Shown: positions 33,137 through 43,946 of the stretch, in pieces
Position numbering within the stretch: position 1 is the stretch's first letter
How the letters are laid out: every line of letters starts with the position of its first letter
Source of the DNA: Capillidium heterosporum
Lineage: Eukaryota; Entomophthoromycota; Entomophthoromycetes; Entomophthorales; Capillidiaceae
Reading direction: 5' to 3'
DNA length: 64,000 bases
NCBI GenBank assembly: GCA_016630905.1
Contig: WBMQ01000005.1
Location: 1,426,001 to 1,490,000 of the forward strand
The notes under the pieces: generated by a model
Told to the model about the DNA's origin: nothing
Seen by the model: only the letters and a program-made list of their open reading frames with translations
Databases searched by the model: none
Position numbers and translations under genes: made by a program

Positions 33137-33982
33137 GTTAGTGGTTGAGATGGGTTTAATAAAATTTTAGACTTGAGGAGCTTTGACTTTGGCTATACAC
33201 TACCTGTTTTTTAAGCATATGTTGGTGTAAATTGAAGGGCTTATGGGACCACTGTACGTTAGGAATACTGGTGATTGCAACAAATCAGTAGCCTTGTGCT
33301 AGTTGCCACAGAAAACCATCCATATAAGCATGGTTTTTAACGAGTAGCTTTAACAAAAAGCAGCCTAGATCTACTAAATTTTAGGTACCCTTGCTTCTCC
33401 CTGTACATAAAATTTACAACCCATTGATTGACCGAAAGATTTCATATCAATAACTTATCGGAATTGACTTTAGTTTTACGGATTCATGTCTATCTCTTAA
33501 TCACTTAGTTGATGTAAGTCATATTGATTAGAGAAATTAATCCAGTTCTATCCAAAGGCCCAATATAACGACATTTAAAGCCAATAATAGTGTTTTATAG
33601 ACTTAAATTCAAAGTAGGTCAGAGATCTAGTATGGCTCTTGATGGTAATTGGAGATATAGTTTCAATTAAAATTCAGATTGGTATCAATAATTATCTTTG
33701 ACTAGGTCGAGGTTGCCTCTCGTTTACCCATTTTGATGATTATTTATTGTAAGTAAAAACCCTTCCCTACAAGAAAGGTATATCGAAAAGGCAATTATTT
33801 ATTAGCCTTATTAAGATATTGTCCATATGCTTTAAGACAGATCATTCATTTCGATAGCAGGTGATTCAATTAATAATTTCTAAATTAGAAGTCAACATCT
33901 TTGAAGAGATATTTAGAATTCAAATAGATATATATATAAATGAAAGGATAGTAGCTTGGCATTAAAGTTATAATCTTTTTGG
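33137..33982. other. Intergenic
   Basis: About 850 bp of AT-rich DNA, no reading frame or RNA gene recognised. Confidence 0.5.
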
Positions 33983-34637
33983 CAAGTACTTTATAATCCT
34001 AGTTGCCTTAATTTCTACTGTTCAAACCATTCACTTACAGCACAGGATTGTTGATGAGAATTCAGTCAAGTCTCTATTCAAGTGCCCATCGATAGTTTCC
34101 ATCCAATATAACGGTGTTTACTTCTGTACCAGCGTCATGGCCATCATCTATCGCCATGGCTTGCTTTGTTCCAACACTGATGAGTAAAATTGGATCATTC
34201 CAGTTTCCATGGTTCACAACCATCCAGACTTTGAAAAATATATCCCCACAACGACGTTTTTATTCTCAAAAAGTTGTATTTATAGATGGCTGTAGCCTTG
34301 TCGATCAAGTTGAGCATCTAGTGACTACATCTGGGTGAAGGCTAATTTCTCGCAACAGATCGCTTTTCTAGTATTATAAAAGATTGATATTCCTATCTTC
34401 GATATTGATAGCTGCAGCGAAGCTTGGAGTGACTTCGACATCTCATCCACTCTTCAGCTTTGTGCTGGTGGTGAGTTGAATAAAGATGTCTGTTACGGTG
34501 ATACAGGTGCTCTATTTTTCTTTTACGACGGCAATGAGATAATCTTTATCAATATTTTCTCGTTTGGAGCTCTTTGTGCTTTAGATGTTCCTTCCACATG
34601 GGCTCGTATGTCGATATACGTTGAATCTATTAAATAG
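33983..34637 (+). pseudogene. Trypsin-like serine protease (S1A) relic 2
   Basis: Reads KYFIILVALISTVQT, a signal-peptide core without a start codon, then HLQHRIVDENSVKSL, the zymogen activation site (usually R-IVGG). CPSIVSIQYNGVYFCTSV, the first strand pair, follows. After a disrupted middle part comes DIDSCSEAWSDFDI, LQLCAGGELNKDVCYGDTGA, LFFFYDGNEIIFINIFSFGA and DVPSTWARMSIYVESIK, in the order of an S1A C-terminal half. The serine motif reads GDTGA instead of GDSGG, so the nucleophile is a threonine and the oxyanion glycine is lost. The His region is not recognisable. It is a decayed host protease gene, independent of the relic at 15.6-16.4 kb. Confidence 0.75.
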
Positions 34638-35338
34638 TGCTTTTAACTTGTTACTGATAGATATCAGCCGTATATCGAATCTCTATACTATAGATTGGAT
34701 TAAAAATAAATATATATCGGCTAAGCACTTTTACTTTACTAATAAATTGGATATATTTTCTTCGAATTGGTTTGAAAAATAGATAGAAACGTTGCAGCTC
34801 GATAACACTATATATATACGATTAGCTTTCATATTAGTAATTTACTAATACCTATAATATAGGATGGTTATCTATACTATGTTGACAATAACTAGTTATC
34901 TTAAAATGTGAACGAGGCTTCTTACAAAGCACCGGAGAGAGCAGATGTCAAGGATGGGTCTTAAAGTATGTTTGCTTTCCCATTTATAGTATCATTGTCT
35001 TTTCATTCTAGAATTTCCAAATTACTACCACCCATCACCATTATTATATCTGTTTGTATATTAGGTATTATTATATGAAATTTTAGGAGAGATGTCTGTA
35101 TCACTAAAGCAATAGTCTACCTTGATAAATGACATAAACCATAAAAGTAGAGAAACCAACAAGAACTCCCAAGTTTTAATAGGAGCTAAAGTGTGATTAA
35201 CTTGAATCTATAGAGGGTAATGTGAACGAATCGGAAACTCCACGATAAAAATGGTACAAGTACACTCGAGTAGCTTGAGGGGTTGTTTGATCCCATTTTA
35301 AAAGGTTTGAAGCTCAGAAAAGGATAGTTAAAGGGTAT
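34638..35338. other. Intergenic
   Basis: AT-rich DNA between the protease relic and the GAR1 stop; no gene recognised. Confidence 0.5.
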
Positions 35339-36236
35339 TTAGAAACCACGGCCGCCACGACCTCCGCCGAAACCACCACCGAAACCACCGCGGCCTCCAC
35401 CACGACCACCGTTACTACCGCCACGGCCTCCACCAAAGCCACCACGGCTACCACCACGACCTCCACCGAAACCACCGCGACCACCTCGGTCACCACCAAA
35501 GCCGCCACGACCTCCACCACGGCCTCCTCGGCCACCTCTACTGCCTCCACGACCACCACGATCTAATTTCAAATTAAGTAAACTTTTTTAAAGCTAAATT
35601 ATTTACCACCTCCAGAACCACTAGGCTTCTTGGCTACAAAACAAAAAAGTTAGGACTTCAATAGTAGCAATTGCTTACGTTTCTTGACATCAGACTTGGG
35701 TTTAGGTAGGAAGCGTTCTAAAGGCAATAGCTTATCGCCACCGATGAAGACTTTGTCGTCCGATTTGAAGGAGGTGGCGACAATGCCGTCCTGTAGCTTG
35801 ACGGTGAAGAACTGCCCCAAAAAAGTAAGTAAAGTTTTCTTTTAAAAATTTGAATACTTACCACCTCGTTAAGTGGGCCCAAAATCTCGTCAACCTTACC
35901 GATCTGGGTCTTGTTCTCCAAATAGATGGGAGCGTTAAAGTAAGGGATCTTGGGGTTGGTGCTGCGGCAGACCATATCGCCTTCACAGGCGTGCATAAAG
36001 GAGCCCATCTCTTTAATAAATAATTAAGTAAATAGAATATTGTAGAATAAAACTACCGAATACTGAGTCGGGAGGACCAGCGGGGGCGAAGTTACCCCTT
36101 CCACCAAAGCCACCACCACGACCACCTCGGTCTCCACCGAAACCACCACCACGACCACCACCACGTCCTAAAATAATTTATTAGGGTATGAGAGATTGAA
36201 ATAGGTACCTCCTGAACCACGACCACGGAAACTCAT
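35339..36236 (-). CDS. GAR1: H/ACA snoRNP subunit GAR1
   Basis: Core protein of H/ACA snoRNPs, needed for pseudouridylation of rRNA in the nucleolus. Starts [10 protein letters not shown] at 36236. An N-terminal glycine/arginine (RGG) domain is followed by the conserved core: [67 protein letters not shown]. It ends with a long C-terminal RGG domain (35339-35572) of GGRGG and GGFGG units. Exons are separated by short introns with clear GT/AG ends (for example the first exon ends at 36209), and all joins keep frame. About 225 residues, normal for the family. The RGG codons make the region locally GC-rich and tandem-repeat-like, a likely spot for length variation. Confidence 0.97.
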
Positions 36237-37480
36237 ATTGACTTTGCTTTAAATTGAATAGGTCTAATATAAATTATAAGAATTAAGTCGAGCAATGGGA
36301 ATTAAAATCTTCGAAAAGTATCTCCAATGTTGCAAATAAAATAGGTTAAAGTACTGATTCTAGAATATTATAGTATTGATGACTCCTCCATCCTAAGCTA
36401 CGCATGCTGTACTTACATAAGTTTGTGAAAAGTTCCTTTTAAAACAAAAATTTTCAACAAAGATTTGATTCTTGAGTTTTGCAACTTTGGCGAAATGAAA
36501 AATTTTTGGCCGAGTAGATGTCATAATAGCAAGCCCTTTAATTGGCTAAAAAGTTATGTCTAGAAGAGGACATTGAAAGTTTAGTTAAACTTTATTATAT
36601 CAATATCTGGCGATATATTGGCTAGTAAGTTTTAATTCTTTTGTACTGTTGAAAACTATTCATTCTATTCGTATTCTAGGGCCGTTGTTTTGCTCCTAAA
36701 GCGCTTGTCAAAGGATTAAAGCAATGGTACTTAGAAAGCAATTTTAGAGTCGAGCTAGTTAGTGGCAAGATTAGCATTGCCGCCGAGGTCTTCATTAGCT
36801 TCTTTAGTGTAAGTTAAAATTAGCGCATAGCATTGCTTTCTTAATACAACGGACATATCTCGTAGTTAGCTATCAAATTTTCTATATATTCTAGTGTATT
36901 TATAAATCTATGTGGCTGATACTTTATAATGAAAAGATCATGAGAAATATTGATTCGATAACAGTCAGGTTCAGATATATAACTAAATTAGAAGGTAATG
37001 GGTATACTGCTTTATGATATAAACTTTGTAAACTTTAATTCATCAATAAGAAGAATATATAGGCAAGAATATTAAAGTGTGTAGTGGTTGGAAATATTTG
37101 TGATACAAGAGTATTTCCAAAGTTCCAATTTCACTAACACGTACTTTACAAAAAACATATAGTTATATATATTATATACAGTAGGTTGGTGTTTATCTAA
37201 ATTTTCTACATCTAAATGGCAAATACCAAAACTATATACCATATAATAAATCAAATATAAAAGTATACTTTAGCTATATGCAGTTAAATATCAACAATTA
37301 AAACCTATTCCTGCTGCCTCTATCACAACAGCACTACGTTAAAAGTTTATGTACTAGGGTAGATCGCCTACCTCTAAGAAATGAAAAATGGGTTGGACTG
37401 CCGTAACTCCTACTTTTAATCCTACCTGCATAACCTTCTACCACCTAATCAAAGGGACAACCCAATAAAGAAATGTCGAA
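36237..37480. other. Intergenic with one exon-like piece
   Basis: Around 36680-36815 a plus-strand open segment reads GRCFAPKALVKGLKQWYLES and FRVELVSGKISIAAEV, preceded by an acceptor-like TTCTAG and an upstream donor-like GTAAGT at about 36628. It looks like a coding exon, but I cannot find a start or a family. The rest shows nothing. Confidence 0.35.
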
Positions 37481-38506
37481 TCAATGCCCGTTGTTACGGA
37501 CATCCTCCGCTTTGCCAGAATCAGAGTGGTTCCGCTTACCGCTAATCAAGATGTCGTTCCCCTTCTTATCCAGATTTTCGCTGCCTTCATCACTTTCATT
37601 GCCACTATTATGCTCGTCGTCACTGAATTCAAACTTACGCAGCCACTTCATGCGCGTACCGTACTGGGAACTGGCAGCGACCTTGAACCCGTAAATTCGT
37701 TCCTCATAGATGCCTCCCTTGGCTTCATGTGGCTGGTTGTAACATACGTTGGGGAAGGTGAGCATGAAGAGATGAGGGAAGGTCGTGCCAAAGATGGCAC
37801 CTAAGGGTAAGGTAAGCAAAAGAATAAATTTTGAAAATACCGTCAATTGTGTTGTATCGGGAGGAGGAAGTGTTGTATATATCTTGGCAATTGGGGCAAA
37901 ACAATTTGACGGTTTCTTCACCGTACTGATCGGTTATTCCACAAGGCAGAACATGGGCACCGTTACAGAGATCACGCGGACAAAGTCCAAATTCGGCGTT
38001 GAGGTACTTTTCGTGCTAACAAAGTCAGTTGAGTTTGTAAATAAGTTTACCATCTGTTGCAGGCCGTGTCGTGTCAATATATAGCGCTGGTGGATGAGAC
38101 CAAACAATATTTCAGCTTGCTCAGCAATTTTTCTATAGTAAGCGGTATCGAAATATTCCATCTCTATTACCCTAAGTTAAAATTGCTAAGCATAAATTAC
38201 CTGGCTCTATTTCGAGGATGGCATTTATCGCTTTGTCGTAAAGGGTAAAGTGGGGGCTTAAGCCACACAGGTTAAAGTCATCTTCAATAAAATCTTCTGG
38301 AACTTCGCAGTAAAACTCGTGGCCGGGGAGCGAGCAGTACCAGCTTATCCAAGACATCTCCTGTTGGCTCTCATCGGACATGCCTTTTACGTTATTAATA
38401 GCCAATTTTAAAAAGTACCGTATTCGTCGTTGTAATCGCCGTTGAACTCGTTAGCATCTTGACCCGATCCATTCGCTTCCATATTTCTATCAGATAGCTC
38501 CTCCAT
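37481..38506 (-). CDS. CKB1: Casein kinase 2 regulatory (beta) subunit
   Basis: Regulatory dimer of CK2, which stabilises the catalytic alpha subunits and selects substrates in nucleus and cytosol. Five exons by splice signals: 38419-38506, 38202-38383 (approximate end), 38051-38163, 37841-38015 and 37481-37800, with introns of 35-40 nt, all in frame. Blocks: MSWISWYCSLPGHEFYCEVP, EDFIEDDFNLCGLSP, EILFGLIHQRYILTRHGLQQ, then the zinc finger CPRDLC ... CPNC with four cysteines. IFGTTFPHLFMLTFP and IYGFKV close the fold. The tail after the fold is acidic and serine-rich (EFSDDEHNSGNESDEGSE), carrying S-D/E-x-E/D sites that CK2 itself could phosphorylate. Identification is secure. Confidence 0.97.
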
Positions 38507-39596
38507 CTAAGTACTACCTTAAACTTGTAAACAAAGTCGCAGACAAAGCTAAGTCTGAAGCTGGAAGCAAAATTTTCTAGTTGTATTTCAACTCACCTAA
38601 CTGCAATACATCTGGTAAAATGAGATGAACCAATAAGTTTATGCAGACTAAATTAGGCACCAACAGGAATTTTGGTTGAGATTATTCCTGTGGGCTTGGA
38701 TAAAGTATAGGCACGGAAAATTTATTACAGTATGCACATTAATAGCTGATCAATAACAACAGTTTTTTGCTATAATTGGCATGGATAAAGTCAAGCTGCT
38801 CCATCTGTCTTGCTTTATAAACTAGAATTGAATTCCCAAGGAGTACAAACTTTACCCTAAATACCTTGCAAATAACCAACATAAACTTGCCAATATAGAT
38901 GCTTTACAACAGTCAAAATTTTGCTAACCACCTTCTGTATACATCCAAACTTGGATCTTCCAAGGGTGATTACATAGCCTTCAGCTTTAAAACTTTATGC
39001 TTTCAAAGATTAAAGATGGTAAAGAGCAACACCGCAGGTTTGCTCACTATACTTAACTTAGCGGATAAGCTGATAGAGATTTAAAAGTGTCGAGAAAGCA
39101 GATGGGCCCGTTAAAATATAGGCATCCAAACATATTGATGGTGGAGTCATCTACTACTAAATTAGTTTCAAATACGATTTGTGTGATTTTTAATCTGTGC
39201 CGATTTGATTGGATACCTTTGATTGTAATCAGTAATGGAGTAACCGAGTTTGCCCCCTAAACCAAACGTACCATTAGTTTCCTTATTGATCCCTCGAATC
39301 CTAAGCCAATGAGGCTCGTACATCCATATCTGCTCATAAGCTTTGGGAAGGTGGAGTTCATCCAAAACATTTGAAATTACAAGTCCACCTAATCTTTAGA
39401 AAGAAAAGTTGGATTGGCATGTGAATGAATTATTCTCTTCAACTCAAAATTTTCACAAAAGTCAACTAAAGCCAACCTAAGAGCTTTCGCCACTTTTAGA
39501 ATCCCGTGTTAGATCGATAGCTGCAAAGTCTAATTAGAAAGAAGTCACCAATCCACCCTGGATCCCAAAACTTTAATTCGTCTCTTTCACGCCCTC
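38507..39596. other. Divergent intergenic region with two orphan frames
   Basis: Between divergent CK2-beta (-) and the PP2C gene (+). A 61-codon plus frame at 38899-39084 (MLYNSQNFANHLLYTSKLGS...) and a 65-codon minus frame at 39168-39365 (MDELHLPKAYEQIWMYEPHW...) are present. The second has a protein-like composition rich in Trp/Tyr and could be an exon or a relic. Neither is recognised. Confidence 0.4.
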
Positions 39597-40849
39597 ATGA
39601 CTTGGGCTTCACAAGGTTTAAAACTACCAGGGGTGATCACCCCTGGCTTGCTGCAGGGCATTTCCTTTTCGAAATTAGGCAACCGCTTCATCACTTCTTA
39701 CAAGCCTAGCCAATTCATGATAACATACCCCCAAGCCAACATCCGCATCATACCCGTCACTACCCAGAAGTCAACTTTTACGTCGTCGAGTAGAGGTGGC
39801 CAAGGAGACTCACGAGCTAGAGCAGCCAACGTTTTAATTCGACCACCTGCTATTGCTGCTTACTCAACAATTATTGGTACTATGGATGAGAATGACGCCA
39901 AAAACAAAGCGAGCATCATTAAACCTATATTTTTGACGGTGGGTGCGGCTTGGGCACCCAAGAGACCTAGGCAGAAGCTTCCCCCATGGTGTATTGCTGA
40001 TTGTGGTGAAGATGCCTTTTTTGCAACTATAGTAAACAAGAGACACTACATAGGTAACCTAATTTTACTCATTGCATACTAATTTTATTAGGTGTCGCTG
40101 ATGGTGTAGGAGGCTGGAGTGAAATCGGTGTCGACCCTTCCCAGTTTGCCTGGGAGCTTATCAACAACTGCAAGGAGCACTCCAAGAACATGGGCGATAT
40201 CATCCAGTTTAGCCCCAAGACGATCCTCAACAACGCCTACAACCAGTTGGTCCAAGAGAAGAAGGTCAAGGCCGGCTCAAGCACTGCCTGCCTGGCGGTA
40301 ATCGATACCGAGACCGGTATCCTGTCCTCGGTAAACCTAGGTGATTCTGGCTATATAGTCATCCGCGGAAACTCAGTTTTCTACCACAGCAAGGAAACGA
40401 CCCACTACTTCAACGCACCCTACCAGCTCTCTGTCATCCCGCCCGAGCTAGACAAAGGCAGACACATCAAGAATTCCCCTCTCGACGGCCACGAGGTCGA
40501 GCTGCAGCTGCAGAACGGTGATATCATCGTCATGGGCACGGACGGCCTCTTTGACAACCTGTTCGACCACGATATCCTCAACCAGTCCAATGCTCTGCGA
40601 CCCAACGACTTTGACAAGTTGCTGCTGGAGAAGAACGCCAAGAACTTGAAAAGTCTGAAAGCCTACCCCAATCAATTGGCTGGATCCCTCGTCAAATTGG
40701 CCCGCGAACGTGCCCAAAGTAAGACTCATCCATCTCCCTTCTCGACCGAAGCTAAGAAGCACGGCTTCCGCTGCAATGGCGGTAAGATGGATGACATCAC
40801 TGTCGTCGTCGCCCTGGTTACTTTAGATAACGCCAAAGCTAAGATGTGA
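39597..40849 (+). CDS. PTC7: PTC7/PPTC7-type mitochondrial PP2C phosphatase
   Basis: Metal-dependent serine/threonine phosphatase; yeast Ptc7 acts in mitochondria on coenzyme Q synthesis. Two exons, 39597-40053 and 40092-40849, joined in frame across a 38-nt intron that splits HYIG-VADGVGGWSEIGVDPS. Metal-binding acidic motifs are visible: GEDAFFA, ADGVGGW, VNLGDSGYIVIRG, GDIIVMGTDGLFDNLFDHDI and GGKMDDITVVVALV. The first 80 residues are basic, with Ser/Thr and few acids, as for a mitochondrial presequence. Third-position GC is higher in exon 2 than in exon 1. Length about 404 residues, somewhat longer than yeast Ptc7 because of the N-terminus. No frame breaks. Confidence 0.95.
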
Positions 40850-41818
40850 GTTTTCCTTTTGCAACGTATTTAGTATATCATCCTTCCTTCGATTATATAA
40901 TGTCTCTGCTCTAAACTTTCACTCCCCTAAAAATAAATTGTGTTTTCCAGTACGGTTAGTTTGATGAGCATATTTTATAGCTGCTTTAGAATATAGCCCA
41001 CTTTATAATGTGAATGCTTGCTATATCTTACCCGTTTACAATATATTTCTAATTAAGCAGGAATGCTGCCACAAATTAAAATATTTTATAAGCATATCAA
41101 ATGCTTTTCTGCCAGTTATAATAGTGTAAATTTCCTAACAGCTATATATTTTCAAAACATATATGTTTTTGGATAAATATACTTTTTCCATTCGTGAATA
41201 CTAAAGCCATTTGACTAAAGAATTCATAACAGAATATGCCTAGTATATGCTAATGAAGTATTGCACTGGTAAAGTTTCATAATAAAGAATAGCGTTGGAT
41301 AGTACATAATACTATTTTCGCTCAGATTCAAAACATACCTTGTAGAATTTTATCCTATATATATTGTAAGCTTGATCGAGATGAAGTTAATATACTTCAA
41401 ACTGGTAGTATAAAGTTCAAGATGTCTTTAAATTATATAGCCATTCCGATTTATAATCGAAGGTAAATAAATGGTTTCTATTAGACTCTTGAAAGGAATA
41501 AAATATTTGCATTCATATATCAACTCTTATCTTGGCAGTATTAGAAAACTGAAAATGAAAATAACACCAAGAAATTATACATTACAGACAGCTGTAGACA
41601 TAGAGCTGCTATATACTAATCTAAAAGTATGATTCATTAAATAGAAACATCTTTGTATATGCAATCCCAGCTACATCGTCATAGCTTTACTATTTGGGCC
41701 AAATTAACATATATATAAATGTGAAAACAGCTGCAGTGTAGTATAGAATATAAAGAGCAAAGTAGGAAATAGAAAGTTTTAATATTTACTTTTCAAACAC
41801 CAAGGTTTAATAAAAAAC
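40850..41818. other. Intergenic between convergent genes
   Basis: About 970 bp, very AT-rich, between the 3' ends of the PP2C (+) and RPL35 (-) genes. No reading frame of note. Confidence 0.5.
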
Positions 41819-42367
41819 TTAGGCCTTGATAGCGTATTTGCGCTGGGGGAAGTGGGTAGCAATCTTCTTCTGTCTGATGGTCTTGAGGTTCGACTCGGCC
41901 TTGGTCAGCTGGCGGCGGATAGCTCTGGTCTTCTTGGCGCGTAAGTCCAAAGGAATGTACTTCTTGTTGGCATACTGCTCACGGAGGGCACTACGTTCGT
42001 TAGCGGTGATAACGGTTAAGATACGGGCAATCGATTTGCGGACGTAGGTGCTATAGGTTTAATAATTAGTTAAAGTTCAAAATGGTAACAAAGTAGCAAA
42101 GAAAGAATAGTTACATCTGGTTGAGCTTGCTGGATTGGGGGTTGATGACCTGTTGGATACGGAGCTTGCTCAACTCCTGCTTGAACTCATCGAGCTGTTT
42201 CAAGAGTTCCTCCTTAGATTTTTCACGAATCTGATAAGCTTTGACCTATTTTGTAACGGTTAACATCGGTTATCAATCGGTAATTTGTCAAAAGTAGAAT
42301 TGAACAGCAAGATTCGGGCAAGTTGAACTAGACCTTCAGCTGAGTAACAAAGTGCCATATTTACCAT
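41819..42367 (-). CDS. RPL35: Ribosomal protein uL29 (L35)
   Basis: Large-subunit protein at the polypeptide exit tunnel, contacting the signal recognition particle. Three exons. The first holds only the start codon (42365-42367), followed by a 119-nt intron. Exon 2 (42115-42245) reads [20 protein letters not shown]. Exon 3 (41819-42050) reads [39 protein letters not shown] and ends [10 protein letters not shown], the exact family terminus. An ATG-only first exon is common for fungal ribosomal protein genes. The second intron is 64 nt. Codon use is strongly biased, as expected for high expression. Length about 121 residues, typical. Confidence 0.96.
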
Positions 42368-43946
42368 TTTGAGTTCCAACTAAACTTAAACGCTGAAAGT
42401 TTGTAAAAGAGAGAAGAAAATTTTCACCAAATTAATTTTACTAGGCTACAACTTTGAGCCTATGAACCCTTGTATACCTGAAGGCCCACTACAATTTGTT
42501 AAAATTTTTTCGAGAATAGTCCCATATGATTGGTTCATTATCTTTGGAAATTTCCAAAAGCTTTGAATTTTAAATAGTAACTGATTTTCATAAGAAAAAC
42601 TTCTATATCTAGCATATGGCTAAAGTAAAATATATAATTGTCATTATGTAAAAGCATTAAATACAAAATAGCTACCCCTATAGGAATAGAAAGCCTTCTT
42701 GCTACTTTTATCGATCCCTCTTTTACAATACTGATATTATAGTCTAACGCTGCTCTGTTCTTAAATAAGTATCTGATGAAACTATATTGGTTCCTAATAT
42801 ATAAGATGGTTAATTCGGAACACTTTATGTCAAGAACTAATAGCGCACCTTGGGAAAGTTAAAAGGCACTACAAAATTTCTAATATCGGGTTTACTATTT
42901 GCAAAAATACCATCATTCTTTGCAATAGTTTAATGTCTATAGGTATGAATCACTTTAATTGATTTAGTATGCAACAACTTTAGGTTACCCTATTTTTACG
43001 GATCTTATATCGACTGTTTCAATGAACGCTGCCTTATGCCTTATTAAATTAATGAAGCCCAAGGTTAAGGTTACTTTTTTAATATAATGTATTGTATAGG
43101 TATATATATTAAAAACTACCTTTGAAATTTACTATAGAGATGGTTGGATCGGTATCAATAGACGAAAACTACAATATTATATTTTGAACAGCTGGTTAAC
43201 CTTTAAATATATGAACAGTAGGGTTATATAAAGGCAGATGTAGACTATGTAATATATAGCATAGCTATTTGAAAAATGGATTGTTATAAGCTATTTACTT
43301 TTAAAGTGATGGAATGGTTATACATTGGCATATAGCTCTTAAAAATAGTGTATATAAATATCACTAAATAACGGAATTTTATTAAGCTTAAGGTGTATAC
43401 TATAAATATAATGATATAAATCAAAGTCTGCAACCTAATTAGATATGTCTTTTATATATACATTTTCATTATGGTATGTTTTGTTTATATAAATCTTGAG
43501 TTTGATGGAAAGGCTATTAAATCGCTGATTGATTTAGAATAGTCAATTAAAAGGTCACAAATAAAATATGTCGATGGTATGAGAGAAAGCAATCATGCTT
43601 TACTATCCAGTTTCGATATCTGCTTTCTCCAGTGTCTTGAAAGGAATTCCATTCACATTTTGATATAACTAGCCGTTGCTAGCATAGTCTAAATAGCCAT
43701 CCTATACTTTTACATACTAGTAAACTGCTAAAGTATAATAAAAATTAATAGTAGATGTGTAGTGTTATCGATTTGCCACGTTTTCATTGATATATTCTCA
43801 AATTGACTCAAAGGAGTAAATATGTTAAATTAAGTAACGTACTATTATTCGATGCTGTCATCAGTTTTTTAATGCCTTATAAGTTTAGCAGTTTGTCCTA
43901 TGGAAGGAAAGCTATTCCTTCGCCATTAAATACCAGTCCATAAATA
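42368..43946. other. Intergenic
   Basis: About 1.6 kb of very AT-rich DNA. It includes the RPL35 promoter and the promoter of the Hsp90-like gene. No other gene or repeat recognised. Confidence 0.5.

Noticed and set aside
35314-35559. 81-codon valine-rich frame opposite or shifted to GAR1
   Set aside because: Frame-shifted reading of the GGN/CGN repeat of the RGG domain.
35339-35572. GAR1 3' region as a minisatellite or CRISPR-like repeat
   Set aside because: The repetition is explained by RGG coding units; no spacers are present.
42246-42364. snoRNA in the first intron of RPL35
   Set aside because: C- and D-box-like motifs occur in the wrong order and no guide or stem is evident.
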